Shown here: piece by piece, positions 11,270-23,740 of the stretch
Numbering within the stretch: the first letter of the stretch is position 1
How the letters are laid out: each line of letters starts with the position of its first letter
Assembly: GCF_033115175.1 (NCBI RefSeq)
Contig: NC_084850.1
Coordinates: forward strand, 15,035,218-15,099,217
Direction of reading: 5' to 3'
Length of the DNA: 64,000 nt
Origin: Lepus europaeus
Lineage: Eukaryota > Chordata > Mammalia > Lagomorpha > Leporidae
Notes under the pieces: model-generated
Seen by the model: only the letters and a program-made list of their open reading frames with translations
Databases searched by the model: none
What the model was told of the DNA's origin: nothing
Translations under genes and position numbers: made by a program

Positions 11270-11400
11270 AATGGGATTTGGAGCCAAAAAGTTAGATATT
11301 AGTCCTGACTTCAAGACTTACTGGCTCTGTAACCATGAACAGCTTACTTATTCTCTCTTAAATTATATAGCCTTATCTGAAAAATGGGTTGTTGGAATCC
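11270..11400 (+). repeat. MIR-like SINE
   Basis: Text such as cttactggctctgtaaccatgaac...ttatctgaaaaatggg follows the MIR core and 3' region at high divergence. Confidence 0.5.
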
Positions 11401-12035
11401 AGTGAAAAAATGCCTGTGGAAGTGATTTTCAGATGGTAAGCCTGCATAAAAATGTTACTGATGGTCCTTATAATAGAACTCAGAATGGAATTTCCACCTT
11501 GTGCTAACAGGGTGGGAATAGGGCAAAGGTGGCCTTTGAAGAGGCTCCTGGTGGTTTGTGGAAGGCCATGGTCTGGAATGTTAAGCATCATTCTGACTTT
11601 TGAGACTGAAGGACTGACCTTGCAACCCTTATTTACATGTATCCCTTCAATGACTTTTCATGAGTCTAAATTCAAAAGTCAGCCCCTTTTTGCTCAGAGA
11701 TCCTTCCTGAGGAGTTGAGCCTCCCCCTCTTCTGACAAAGGGTGCATCTTTACCAAGAGGGCATGGGGATACACAGCCAGCCTGTTCGATTTCATGTAGC
11801 CTGCATCTCCTTAACTGCTGTGAGATCCCACTGGCTAAATATTTGAGGCCACTGATAGCTCATGCCAATCTTGAATACATTGTTACAACCACTTATATCC
11901 CATTCATGGCTTGTAAAACTTGTTTAAGGGGCTGATAATTACCACAACATTGAAGAAATGAGATTTCCTCCTAGTTTAAATATAGGTAAAGGCAAAATAG
12001 AGTATATAGTATGCAGTATTATGAGAGAACATAAA

Positions 12036-12131
12036 AAAGTTCATGGAATTAAATGATGTTCACTCTGGTGCATTTTTTAAAAATCTGAAAATAAACTCTT
12101 TATAATATGCATTTCCATGAACTTTTTGAAG
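12036..12131. repeat. Short TIR element (mariner-like MITE)
   Basis: About 95 bp bounded by aaaaagttcatgga and tccatgaactttttgaag, which are inverted complements. A related half element occurs at about 30530-30605. Non-coding. Confidence 0.5.
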
Positions 12132-13404
12132 ACCCCCTCCTTATCTGTGAGCTAAAATAATACAATAGCTAATGCTAGGTGGTAAAAGACACACATGGTA
12201 AGTAGGAGAGCATAGGGGAGTATTATGAGTACTAGATTAAACTTGAATAGGATATAGAGCTGGACTTTTGTTATTTCCAACAATATAATTACAAGTACTA
12301 AGAAACAAATACATGCATCATTTATGTATCCTCCTAGTTGTAGAAAGCAAAGAGCTAATTTTTTTGCAGTCTCAAGAACTTTGTGAAGCACAGGGTTTGT
12401 AGTTTTCCTTTTCTAGTCAGGGATTTCTAGATACCTGAAGTAAAAGTGAAAGGTCCAACTGACCATGGGAAATATGCAATGAGAATATTTTTTAAATTGC
12501 ATAATCCAATTGACATTGACTTCACATGTTTCTATCTAGAGGCAAGACAAGGCATTTGAACATACAATGTATAATAGTATAACATTATTAACATACATAA
12601 TAATATAATAACATATTATGAAGCATAATAGTATGTTATATAATAATTGCCACTACTATAACTGTGGACAGATACAGATATGTGAGAAATATTTGGGCTT
12701 CTTAATTTTTATCTCAGAAAGAAGCATAAAAACTCAAATACATGTGCATCTACAGTATTTGTAACCAGTCTTTGCACTGAATGCCTATTAAATTGTTTTT
12801 CTGAGTTCCCTTTTCCTTACAGGTAGCTATGTTTGTACAACGTGATCTCTCCTTTCTTGAATATAGTTGACTGGTCCAGAGGTAGGAAGCTGTCCATGAA
12901 TTTGAAATGAAACTCAGAGAAAATTGGTCTCACTCTGATTAGCTAGGCCTTTAAATATAAGTGCAAGTACTATGGATAGCCATCTGCTGCCATACAGCCT
13001 GGGGAGTAGAGAAAGAAAATCAAGCTGACATGCAAATAGAGGCAGAGACTAGAGGGAATAAGTCTCAAATACCAGCTTAGTGTTTAGTCCCAGATCATTT
13101 CTGAAATCTGGCTGCATCCTTACCCCTAGTTTCCTTGAGAACCCCAGAGTCTGTAAAATAAATTCCTGTTTTTTGTCAAAGCTGGAAAAAGTAGGTCTCT
13201 ATTAAAACTAAGAGTCGACATGACTGCACGCTTAATAGAATTTGCTTTTAAAAGATATATACTCATCCTCTTATGGCTTTAATTTCCCTCAAGTGTCCAT
13301 GTGATTGGTGGCAGTATTCTGAGGTTGGCATAACCTTTAAGAGGTGGGGCCAAGTAGAAGTCTTTAGGTCACGGCAGCGCAGGGGAGGGGGGTACCTTCA
13401 AAGG

Positions 13405-13594
13405 GGATTAAGTATGCACCTGTGAGGTAGCAGGTGACAGCTCGAGTAGTTGGGTCCCTGCCATCTACATGGGAGACCCAGATGAGGTTTCTCCACCCAC
13501 TTGGAAGACTCAGACAAAGCTCCTGGTTTCTGGTTTTGGCTCAGCCTAATCCCAGCCTTTGCAGCCACTTGGGGAGTGAACCAGTGGATGGGAG

Positions 13595-13644
<50 letters not shown>

Positions 13645-13669
13645 CTCTGTCTTTCAAATAATGATTAAA
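13405..13669 (+). repeat. CSINE, older copy with long (TC)n
   Basis: The CSINE body runs from ggtagcaggtgacagctcg to ctgtctttcaaataatg, lacking a clear tRNA head. A (TC)n microsatellite fills about 13598-13641. Confidence 0.8.
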
Positions 13670-15560
13670 AAGCTATGCCTAGAAATGTTCCCTAGCACCC
13701 ATCGGCCCTTCCTTCTCACACTTCTTTAGCCTCAGCTGTCTATAATTTTACTAATAGGGAATGTAGCTTTTCTTTTCTTACATCTATTGTTTCAGGCAAT
13801 GCCTTGAAATCATAAACTGTCCCCCAAAGAAACAGAAGACTCATATCCTACACACACAGAAGAGGACATTTGAGCACAATTTAGATACTATCTTTGAAAA
13901 GATTTAAATTGGTTTCATTCCTGTTTTGAGACAAATGCATGAAACAACTAAGTTCTAGGAAAAACTGTCTCTTTTCAGTTGATAATTTTATTTACATCCA
14001 AAATGATAAAACGTGCACCCCCTGTGATACAGGTATAGTGGGTTAGCAAATACCCTTTAAAAGATGCACATTCAAGAGCAGCTAAATCAATAGCCACATG
14101 AAAAACTGTCTTCACCTTGCATCACAGAGGTTTTGTTCATGCCTTGTAGTCAGGGCATCAAATGTATCATAGCAACAGTAATGGGATGCTGCTAACAACA
14201 TTTAACCTTGGTGGCAAGCTTCACAGAAGGTTCTTGTCATGGCATTGCTGACAACTGCAGGCAATAGACACATGGTCTTAAATGACCAAGGACCATGCCA
14301 GAATGTCAAGAAGTGGCTGCTACTCTCTGATGGAGCTAATCATTTAGGAAAATGGGATAAATTAGAAAGAAAATAATTATAATCTGTACTGTGATTATTG
14401 CTTCTATATGACCATTGGTGCTGATCATCTGTCATCAAGGGGTAGTGGAACTGGGGATTGGTTTTCAGGTGCTGGCATTTTCTTACAAAGATCTGGGCTT
14501 TCAGCTGCATTGCTGGTAGTGCATCCACAGCCCCACTCTCTCGTTCGTACCCTCCTTGGAACAAACATGGTGTAAAGCCAGCTGGTAGGGTTAGGGAAGG
14601 AGGGTAGGGTCAAAGAGGGGAGCAAAGCTAACTGTTCCCCATGGAGATATAGCCCTGACCTTGGCATCATTAGCTCTGGGCTCTGATAGAACTAAACTAG
14701 CCCAGATGGCTTTAGGAATAAGGTGAAGACCCACTTCACAAAAACTAGAGGAAAAAAAAATAACAATGTGCTAAGCTTAAAGTGATGGGGAGGTGTGGAA
14801 GGAAAGATGTTCTAGTGGATTTTGATAGGGAAAATCTCAAAGAACTTTCCATGTTACATTTATTTTTTAAATCATTATTATTATCAGCTAAAGGCAATGG
14901 GATTTAGTTTGCTTTCTCCAAATAGAAGCAAGAATTAGATTCTTTTAAAGTGTCACAATAATAAAGCTTTTGCTTTTTGCCGATACGTTTTTCAAGGGAC
15001 AGAAGGAACCTAACATTTATTGAGTACCTGTTACATTACTTAGGTCAATGTCACACTCAGGTAGGTAACATCATCAGTCTTGAAAAACTTTGGCTTGGAC
15101 ATGTTAACTAATTTGCCCAAGGTCATACATCTAGTAACTAGTGGAGAAGGGGTTTGAATTTAGGTCTTCCCTAAAGCACCCTTCCAGCTTTTCACGACAC
15201 CACATTGCTTATCTGCAGAGGAGCACAAAGCAATTACAAGAGAACAATTACTAAGAACATCTGTGAGGGGTTTAAAACCAAGTTAACACCCTTCATCACA
15301 TTATGAAATTGCATCAGAAAAGATACCCTGGAGCACTTAACTTGCAACAACTGATTGTGTTTTCCAAAAGCTCCAAAAGTTCCATCAGTGACCATTTTCA
15401 GCAAAATGACTCCAAATTTATTAGGCTGATTTTTTCTTAAAGGAGAGGATTTGAAACATTTGTGTTTGGGGAGAAATAGAACCAATTTTACACCTATACT
15501 TAGAGCAATATAGTGTGCTGATTTGTAATCCTATGCAAGCACAATTTCAGTACCTACTTA
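13670..15560. other. Single-copy or ancient sequence, no gene seen
   Basis: Nothing recognisable apart from a MIR-like stretch near 15010-15190. Confidence 0.55.
15010..15190 (-). repeat. MIR-like SINE (minus)
   Basis: Text such as tttattgagtacctgttac...ttgcccaaggtcatacatctagtaactagtgg...gaatttaggtcttcc is the reverse complement of the MIR core and tail. Confidence 0.65.
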
Positions 15561-15568
15561 ATGGCTGC

Positions 15569-15880
15569 TGGGGGCCAGTGCTGTGGCATAGCGGGTAAAG
15601 CTGCCACCTGCAGTTCCGGCATCCCATATGAGCGCTGGTACGAGTCCCAGCTGTTCCACTTCTGATCCAGCTCTCTTCTATGGCCTGGGAAAGCAGTAGA
15701 AGATGGCCCAAGTTCCTGGGCCATCTGTTTAGGAGACCCAGAAGAAGTTTCAGATAGGCCCAGCTCCAGCCATTGCAACCATTTGGGGAGTGAGCCAGCA
15801 GATGAAAGACTCCCCCCCCCCCCCCTTCTCTGTAGCCCTACCTTACAAACAAACAAACAAACAAACAAATCTTTAAAAAA
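15569..15880 (+). repeat. CSINE
   Basis: Full CSINE with head gggccagtgctgtggcatag. The pyrimidine stretch became a C homopolymer (about 15812-15825), and the tail is (AAAC)n, not (AAAT)n. Flanks atggctgctgg and atgactcctgg may be a decayed TSD. Confidence 0.9.
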
Positions 15881-16094
15881 TGACTCCTGGACTGCTCTGA
15901 TGCTGGAAGGCAAGGCAGCCTAGTAGTTTCCAGAGTGGGTTTGGCAAAAGACAGATCAATACCTGTGTGAAATAACACATGTACAGCAATAATAGTTTGC
16001 TAAACAGTAGGTATTATTGCAACTTAAATCATTGTGCTTCCCTTTATTTTACCTTTGCCCTTCCATAGGAAAACTTCCTCTAGTACTTTAAGTT

Positions 16095-16560
16095 AGGGTT
16101 TTCTCAACCTTGGCATAATTGACATTTTAGACTGGATAATTCCTGGTTTTGGGGGACTGTCCCAGGCATTGTAGGATATTTAATAGCAGGGCTAGGACTA
16201 AGGTGAGGCCAGTGAGGTGAATGAGGTACTTACCTCAGGCACAGAATTTAAGGGGACACCAAAATCAAATTAATGCCAAAAAAATCCACAATGAACCAAG
16301 ATACCAACATTTTCAACAAAGATAGGATCACTGTTACTGATTTTTCCTTTGGTCTCAGCTCCAAAGTGACTGAGTATGGCACTATTTCTGATCCTCTTAC
16401 TGCCCTGCAAAACATCATCCCTGACATCTACTCCTAGAAACCAGTAGCATTCCCACCCTCTCCCCGAGTTGTGACCACCAAAATGTTTCTAGACATTTCC
16501 GAATATCTGCTGTAAGGCAAAAATGATGCCTCCCACCCCAACTGAGACCACTGTTATAGG
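16095..16560 (-). repeat. MER5A-like hAT relic, interrupted
   Basis: Outer parts (about 16095-16190 and 16405-16560) read like the reverse complement of MER5A: caaccttggcataattgac..., tgtcccaggcattgtagg..., gttgtgaccaccaaaatgt.... The middle (about 16190-16405) is other sequence that I do not recognise. Confidence 0.6.
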
Positions 16561-16652
16561 CAACCCTTATAGGCATAGAGTGATAGGGACTCCCATTCAT
16601 TAAAAAAGAACAAAGAGATTGATTAAGTAGTCTATAAGATTAAGCTGCTTTT

Positions 16653-16994
16653 TTTTTTTTTTGACAGGCAGAGTGGACAGTGAGAGAGAGAGAGACAGAG
16701 AGAAAGGTTTTCCTTTTGCCATTGGTTCACCCTCCAATGGCCGCCACGGCCAGCGCGCTATGGCCTGCGCACCACGCTGATCCGAAGGCAGGAGCTAGGT
16801 GCTTCTCCTGGTCTCCCATGGGGTGCAGGGCCCAAGCACTTGGGCTATCCTCCACTGCACTCCCGGGCCACAGCAGAGAGCTGGCCTGGAAGAGGGGCAA
16901 CCGGGACAGAATCCGGCGCCCCAACCAGGACTAGAACCCGGTGTGCTGGCGCCGCAAGGGGAGGATTAGCCTATTGAGCCGCAGCGCCAGCCTG
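16653..16994 (-). repeat. CSINE (CSINE2-type, minus) with TSD
   Basis: Minus-oriented, GC-rich head variant (ggcgctgcggctcaataggc in sense) with tail ttttgacaggcagagtgg. TSD aagctgctttt at 16642-16652 and 16995-17005. It looks younger than the CSINE piece just downstream. Confidence 0.95.
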
Positions 16995-17005
16995 AAGCTG
17001 CTTTT

Positions 17006-17190
17006 AATCCCCGGTGCTCCACTTCTGTTTCAGCTTCCTGCTGATAGCCTTCGGCCTGGCACAGCCCTGGCCATTGAGGCCATTTGGGAGTAAACCAGTG
17101 GATAGAAGATTCTCTCTCTCTCTCTCTCTCTCTCCCCAACTCTGCTTTTCAAATAAATAAATGCATAAATAAATAATCTTTTTTAAAAAA
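17006..17190 (+). repeat. CSINE 3' fragment
   Basis: The 3' half of a CSINE (gtgctccacttctg to aaataaataaatgcataaataaataatc). It abuts the TSD of the preceding minus CSINE. Confidence 0.8.
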
Positions 17191-17199
17191 AGAAAAAGA

Positions 17200-17430
17200 A
17201 ATAGAAGGACTCTGGCATCAGGTAGACCTGGATTCAAATCTCAGTTTCAAGACTTGGTAGATGTGTGACCTTATATGGTTTGGTCCTGTGCTTCAGTTAC
17301 ACTATCTGTGAAGTGGAGATGATGATAAAATATCCTCCACAGAGTTGTAAAGATTAAACATTGATTTGTGGAAGTCAGGACAGTACATAATACATGGCAA
17401 AAGTTCACAAATGTTAGCCATATTATTACT
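17200..17430 (+). repeat. MIR-like SINE
   Basis: Contains gacctggattcaaatctcag, gatgtgtgacctta and the MIR-like 3' part. One of the better preserved MIRs here. Confidence 0.7.
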
Positions 17431-17844
17431 AAGATGCAATCAATGGCTGGGCACTCTTCTCCAGTTTCTGTGCCAGAGTGAAAAGATTGCTCACTTTTCT
17501 GAGCAAGGAGAGACAGGTTCCATAGCAAAGAAACACAGGCTATTTCCAATGACTTATTCTTTGGGTATACAAGTACAGGTGATTTTTCTCCTTTCAGAAG
17601 GAAATATTTAGTTTGCTCTCCTAATTAAACATCTAGTATGCAAGTCTTAGTGTCTCTCATTACCAGCTTAGAACTTTGACAAACTTGACTGCGATTCAGA
17701 GAAAATGTTTTTAGTTAGGCTAATTAAAACCTACATTCCTACAGACTTCTAAGGGTACAGTTTAAAAACTTGCCATGAGACACCAAATTTCATTAAGCTG
17801 GGTGGTAAAAATGCCATTTTAAGTGTAAAAGTGACCATATTAAG

Positions 17845-18665
17845 TGTTAAAGTGATCATATAGATAGGATTAAGTGTTAAAGGGATCAGATAAATACAAT
17901 AAAATGTCTGGTAATACTAATAGATAGAATTAAAAAGGAGAGAATGTTCTAACATGGGAAGCATTCCACACAGCAGACTCAGAGAATGACAATCGCTTTA
18001 AACAGCATTCAGTTGACCTCAGAATCATTTCTGAAGGCATTCTGGTCTGGCTGAAAAGCCCATGAAAGCATTTCAGGCATAGGAAGCCAAGACACTGTGG
18101 GAAAAAATGTTCTACACGAAATATCTCTGTGAGTGAGACCCCTATGAAAAGAAGTGGCCATCAAAGAGGGGTACACTTTTCTCTCAAGGGAGGAGAGAAC
18201 TTCCACTTTGCTTATGGCCTTCTCTAAATACTGATGGAGACTGTAGATTCAAAAGGCTTCCATAGCCTTTGTAGCTCATGTCAAGAGCCTTGAGTGATCA
18301 GTGACATCATACATAAGAGTGTTAATTGTCAAATTAACAACAGAAGTCACTGTGCACTTACTTCCATGCAGGACTTCTGTCCTCAATGAGTTGCATTATG
18401 AGAATTAACTGTAAAACTTGTCCTCAAACCATATTTGTGTGTGTGTGTGCAAATTCTTGAAATCTTTACTTAGTATAGAGTTAGTCTTCTGTATATGAAA
18501 TTAATTGAAAAATGAATCTTAGTGGAGAATGGAATTGGGAATGGGAGAGGGAGGAGGAGGGGGGTGGGAGAGTGGATTGGGAGGATGGGTATGGTGGGAA
18601 GAATCACTATATTCCTAAAATTGTACTTAGGAAATTTGTACTCATTAAATAAAAGATTTCTTTGA
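17845..18665 (+). mobile_element. L1 3'UTR, older subfamily
   Basis: Aligns with the 3'UTR at 40670-41300 but is more diverged, and its G-rich tract differs (gggaggaggaggggggtggg). It ends cattaaataaaagatttc with a weak A-tail. No clean TSD. No ORF2 sequence. Confidence 0.8.
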
Positions 18666-18829
18666 AGAAAAAGAACAAGAGGGAAAATAAAAAACTACCA
18701 ACTTGGCTTTACACAATCATTTTAGCAGCTAAACAGGAAAATTTATAAATACAAGATGCAACTAGAATTCACCAGTATCAAAAATATTATTTTAAGCGTA
18801 GTACATAAAAATAGTAAAGTCTGCTTTGT

Positions 18830-19172
18830 TTTTTTTTTAATTTTATTTATTTATTTTTTTGACAGGCAGAGTAGACAGTGAGAGAGAGAGAGAGACAGGG
18901 AGAAAGGTCTTCCTTTTGCCATTGGTTCACCCCCTAATTGGCTGCTACGGTCGGCACACTGTGCTGATCTGAAGCCAGGAGCTAGGTGCTTCTCCTGGTC
19001 TCCCATGGGGTGCAGGGCCCAAGCACTTGGGCCATCTTCCACTGCCCTCCCGGGCCACAGCAGAGAGCTGGCCTGGAAGAGGAGCAAGCGGGACAAAATC
19101 CGGCGCCCCGACCGGGACTAGAACCTGGGGTGCCGCCGCCGCAGGCGGAAAATTAGCCTATTGAGCTGCGGC
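18830..19172 (-). repeat. CSINE (CSINE2-type, minus)
   Basis: Reverse CSINE from its T-rich tail (ttgacaggcagagtagac) to its head (gccgcagctcaataggc in sense). Flanks resemble each other around gctt(t)gttttt, but the TSD is unclear. Confidence 0.9.
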
Positions 19173-19279
19173 TTGTTTTTATTTGAATCAGACTAAAGGA
19201 AAAGAACAAAAGTGTTGCACCACTCAAACATACTTAAGCCATTGTGTACTGATTTTGAGGAAAATCACCAATGGTTATC

Positions 19280-19890
19280 CGGCTTTTTTTTTTTTTTTAA
19301 TAGTAGCCATCCTACATAGTGTGCCGTAATGTCCTATTGTGGTTTGGATTTGCATTTCTTTTATGATTGATGATTTTTTAAAACTTTTATTTAATGCATA
19401 TAAATTTCCAAAGTACAGCTTATGGATTACTATGGCTTTCCCCCCATAATTTCCTGCCCACCCACAACCCTCCCCTCTCCCGCTCCCTCTCCCCTTCCAT
19501 TCACATCAAGATTCATTTTCAATTCTCTTTATATACAGAAGATCAGTTTAGTATATATTAAGTAAAGATTTCAACAGTTTGCACCCACATAGAAACACAA
19601 AGTGAAATATACTGTTTGAGTACTAGTTATAGCGTTAAATCCCAATGTACAGCACATTAAGGACAGAGATCCTACATGAGGAGTAAGTGCACAGTGACTC
19701 CTGTTGTTGACTTAACAAATTGACACTCTTGCTTATGGCATCAGTAATCACCCTAGGCTCTTGTCCTGAGTTGTCAAAGCTATGGAAGCCTTTTGAGTTC
19801 ACCAACTCTTATATGATTGATGATGTTGATCACCTTTTCAATTTGCTTATTGGCCATTTGTATATCTTCTTGGGAGAATTCCTAGTTTCA
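19280..19890 (-). repeat. Old L1M ORF2 3' relic, split by an L1 tail
   Basis: The outer parts (about 19280-19374 and 19825-19890) read as the reverse complement of old mammalian L1 ORF2 3' end (ggtttggatttgcatttc; ggccatttgtatatcttctt). A leporid L1 3' end is inserted between them. Confidence 0.6.
19375..19812 (-). mobile_element. L1 3'UTR insertion (minus), 12-bp TSD
   Basis: 5'-truncated L1 3'UTR with the antisense G-rich tract at about 19440-19500. TSD atgattgatgat at 19363-19374 and 19813-19824. Confidence 0.92.
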
Positions 19891-22289
19891 TTTTGATATT
19901 CCAAGATGTGTGAAAAGCATTATGTGGCTGGTGGGACTATCTGTAACAGAGATAGGAACCCTGATAAAATATGCATCTCAACCAAGTCATTCCACAACAT
20001 TACTGAATTAATTAGCTTAACGTACGAGAAAAAGAAAACTCATTCCTCTAATGGCAACAAAAATTATACTACATGTGTGGCCTTAGTTGAAGGCTAACTG
20101 AAACTAACCAATGGGGAAAGTGTGTTTAGCATGAAGAACAATTTATGTGTATCCAAGCTGCAAAATTCCAGAATATGTTATTGAAACCCATGTTCTGTTG
20201 GTACATGTCAGATCAATGGCATGCACCTTAGAGTAACAGCCAAAATCTAACTTGAGTGTGTTCTGTATTTCTCAGCTTAATTGAGTGGATTCCGTCGTGC
20301 TTTCCCTTGATCCCATGGAAATGTTTTCTTCCTTGTTTGGAAAGAAATTTCATGTATTTTTGTTCTCTGAAAATAAACCCTTATCAGAAGAATAATATGA
20401 ATATACAATCTATCTATACTGGATTACCACATCAGAATCTAACATTTCATTGATTCAGGTGGATTCACAGTACTACAATGAAAGGTCTAGGTTTGAGATG
20501 ACTACCCATTTCTAAAACTTCAGAGAGCCTGATAAATTCAGACATTTGGAAATAGTTTGTCAGCAGTCTGTGACAAACAGTGAAGGCAAGGAAAAACAGA
20601 GCTCTGAGAGTCATTAATCTAAATTAATTAACCTAGTGACATTGTCATAGAATTTTAGTTCCATTGCAGAACACAGATGAATACAATGGTTCAGGTAGGT
20701 AAACTTTTTCCTTGTTGTGGGATGTTTGTTTACAATGAACTCTGGAAGAGGGTTCATCTAATGGGATGCAGGACTGCATCGGATGGTGAAATGCTTTGTG
20801 ACCAACATCCATTTGAGATATCAATTAACTTTTAATTCTTGGAGGGAAACAAAAGCAGCCTTGCACAAAGACTAAATCAGGGGTGGTATAAGGGGCACAG
20901 AACTCATGGAACCTTAGGCCTGCTACCTTTTTGTAGCAGGGAAAGGCCTCCTTATCTAACAAAGGGGTTGAAGAGTAGGGAGGGAGAAGGGTGAATTGGT
21001 GTGTGGCCTGTTAACTCAATGATGTTTCTAAAGCTTGAATGGAAGAGTCAAAGCCACCCAAGTCACAACAGTGTTAAGTCAACAGTTTGACTGAGACAGC
21101 ATGACCTGAATGGAAATGCAAATGGTTCAGTCCAATAACTGATTGAGGGTGTCACTTGGTCCACCAGCTCTTGCCTCCCTGGAACCTTTTCAACTGCACA
21201 CAGAACAGCAAGTCACCTTACTAGACGTTGTGTCCAATTTCCAATCCAAATTAAGAGAACAAGAAGAAAAGCATGGGGTAGTAATTCCCAATATAAAAAA
21301 AGACTATTTACTGTGCTCACGGTTTTCCTAACAGATCCTTTCAAGCCATCAGCCATGTGATTTTGAAAAAAAGCACCAGCTGTGGTCCTACAGAAGTGTC
21401 TCACGTTCAACAGGAAAGAAATTTCTTTCCATAGGGTACTGTTGTGGCCATGTCCAGCTTCCAACCACCAGACAACACAGGAGTACATAATTAGTTTGTT
21501 TTCCAAAGGGGGAGTCACCTCATGCTTTTCTTTAAATTCAATCAAAACATACACGTTCTAAATAGAAACACGTTCATTTGAAACCCGTTTGCATGAGCAG
21601 CTGTCTAGACCAGGCCTTGCCGAACAGCCGAATTGTATTCATCCCTGCACTCCAGCCAATAAATGCTTGGCTTTGTTCACCCCACTAACAGAGGCAGTCA
21701 GACTATGTGAATTAGGCAAGGGCCTTAATGATCTGAGGCAGGTGTCCTCAGAGGCTGCCCAGGTGAGGGGGTCAGCCGGCCTACCATGACTCACTCACTT
21801 GTCCTCAGTTTACAAAGCCCGCCCCTGCCATTAATTACCACTGTTAGTACATTCACTTACACAAGTGAAAGGAGTCTGCTCAAGCCTGATTTGGGCCTTT
21901 GCTACTATTTAAGGACTCTGAGGACAACCAAAAGCCACGTTTTCAAAGGAGGAGGGGGTCGAAGCACTCTCCAGAAATTCTGCAAAATGAAATCATAATA
22001 ATATGAAAGAAATAAGCAGCTGCTAAGGCTTAATAAAGAAGCTATTCAAAGCACAAAGATGGCCTCTTGGCAAATACTCACCAGAGCTAAAAAACTCATA
22101 TTCTCAAGTTTCCAAAAGGTAAAGAAAAGGTTGTGTTCTTTTCCTTAATGAATTTAAAAATGTTATTGCAGTAGACAACCTAAATGGACTGAGAACAATA
22201 ATCATGCCTTATGTTTATTTTATATTTTTGCATTCCTAAAACCAAAACTTGCATATTGCCTCATTTTATCTCTCAGAATCCAGAATTCA

Positions 22290-22430
22290 GTAAGGCAGGC
22301 AAAGTGAGTATTAATAGCTCCACATGACACATGAAGAAAGTAAGTTCAATGAGGTTAAGCGATTTGTGCACAATCACACAACAAATTAGTTTGAGGGTCA
22401 GGGCCAGAACCCAGGTGTACATGCAAATAG
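22290..22430 (-). repeat. MIR-like SINE (minus)
   Basis: Text gaggttaagcgatttgtgcacaatcacac...ccagaacccaggt is the reverse complement of the MIR core. Confidence 0.65.
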
Positions 22431-22984
22431 AGCGGAGGCCCTAGGCACAATCAATCACAGAGGTGGTCTCACAAGTTGTAGGGGAGTGCAGCTGGTACAA
22501 CCTAAGTTAAGCAGTGCAAGCTTTGTTGGGGGAGGAAATTGGCTTTTGAAGGTCTCAAAAGAAGAGAATGCTCTTCCGCACAGAAAGCTCACCACTGGCA
22601 TTGGAACCTAATTTATGATGCTCTGCTCCGTTTACTTTGGGTAGATGGAAATTTAGTGATGTAGTGTTTCTAAAAAAAAATTTGTAAAACCCTAGATTTT
22701 TCTATGTATGCAGAGCTGCTGCCTAATAACATTTTCTAAATGCTGTCAACTATGGCACAGAAAGATTTTTCTCCATGAGTAACCAGTTTTCACCTTTCTG
22801 CTGACTTCAGGGTCCATTTGGTTATGCATTATTTTATTATAATCCATCTTATTTCAAAAAGAATTCCAGGAAGCTGAATTAGTATCCAGGCAATCTTGCC
22901 TAATGTGGGATCATTTTTTGCCATGATGTAGTCTGCCTAACAGGCACTGAAAGGAAGCAGCTGCCTCTCTGCAGCCTAGTAATA

Positions 22985-23285
22985 AAAAATCAGATAGTCA
23001 CTGGGTTCAAATCCCAGCTCGGCTGATTGCCATCTATGTGGCCTGGAACCAATGACTTAAGTCTCTCTAAAACTCAGTTGCCTGGTCTAGAAATAGGGGA
23101 TAAAAAATATAAAAATTAAGTTAAAGGTTCAAAACCACTCAGTCTAGTGTCTAGTGTTTGAGTTGTGCTCATTAACATTTTCATTGTTAAAATGATCAGC
23201 TTGCTCATTTTGACATTTAAATGATTTATCAACTATTAAATAGTGAACACAGTTGCCAACACATGGTGAGTGCCATGTCATTACT
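22985..23285 (+). repeat. MIR-like SINE
   Basis: Contains gggttcaaatcccagctc, gtggcctggaaccaatgac and the later gtgagtgccatgtcattac segment in MIR order. Confidence 0.65.
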
Positions 23286-23559
23286 AGCTGCTACTGTTAT
23301 TATCTCACTCTGTCTCAGTCTTCACATCTCACACTGAAGGCAAACTCATCTTCGAATTCCTGGTCTTTGTACATGTTATTACCTTTGGCTGTTTTTTGCT
23401 CCTTCTTGGTTTTTTTTTTTTCTAATAAACTGGCTTCTTTTTAAAAACTTAAATCAGGAGGAATATCCTCCAGGAGGCTCCAGCTGGCCAGGGTAATTCC
23501 ACCTGCGACATGCAGATAATTCTAACAAGCATCTCTTGATACTTGCAAACCTGAATCTT

Positions 23560-23740
23560 AGTATCTGTCATTTGCCAAGCACCAGGAACTCTGATCAAAG
23601 CTCATCTTTGCACTGGGTGAAGGAGGAGCTACTATTTCCAACCATCTCACATAGTAGTTCATTAAGATTCAGGTTAAGTGACTTGTCCAACATCTTGGAG
23701 TGTGTCAAAACTCTGTGGATATTCTAATCTGGAGTTTTTG
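23560..23740 (-). repeat. MIR-like SINE (minus), weak
   Basis: Includes ggttaagtgacttgtccaac and an upstream tgccaagcaccaggaac-like piece, in reverse MIR order. Confidence 0.45.

Larger units (their letters stand above)
9268..13400. other. Mostly single-copy DNA with ancient repeats, no gene seen
   Basis: No convincing coding region or RNA gene. A palindromic MITE-like stretch (9652-9815), a MIR-like stretch (11270-11400), a short TIR element (12036-12131) and an AT-rich run (12575-12650) were noticed. Confidence 0.6.

Noticed and set aside
13220..13400. Possible ancient LTR or DNA element with ggcataacctttaagaggtggggcc
   Set aside because: Similarity to remembered ancient repeats is too vague to assign without a database search.
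21213..21554. 113-codon minus-strand ORF in single-copy DNA
   Set aside because: No recognisable domain, no repeat in the window, no regulatory or splice context. The length is within chance expectation for 64 kb.
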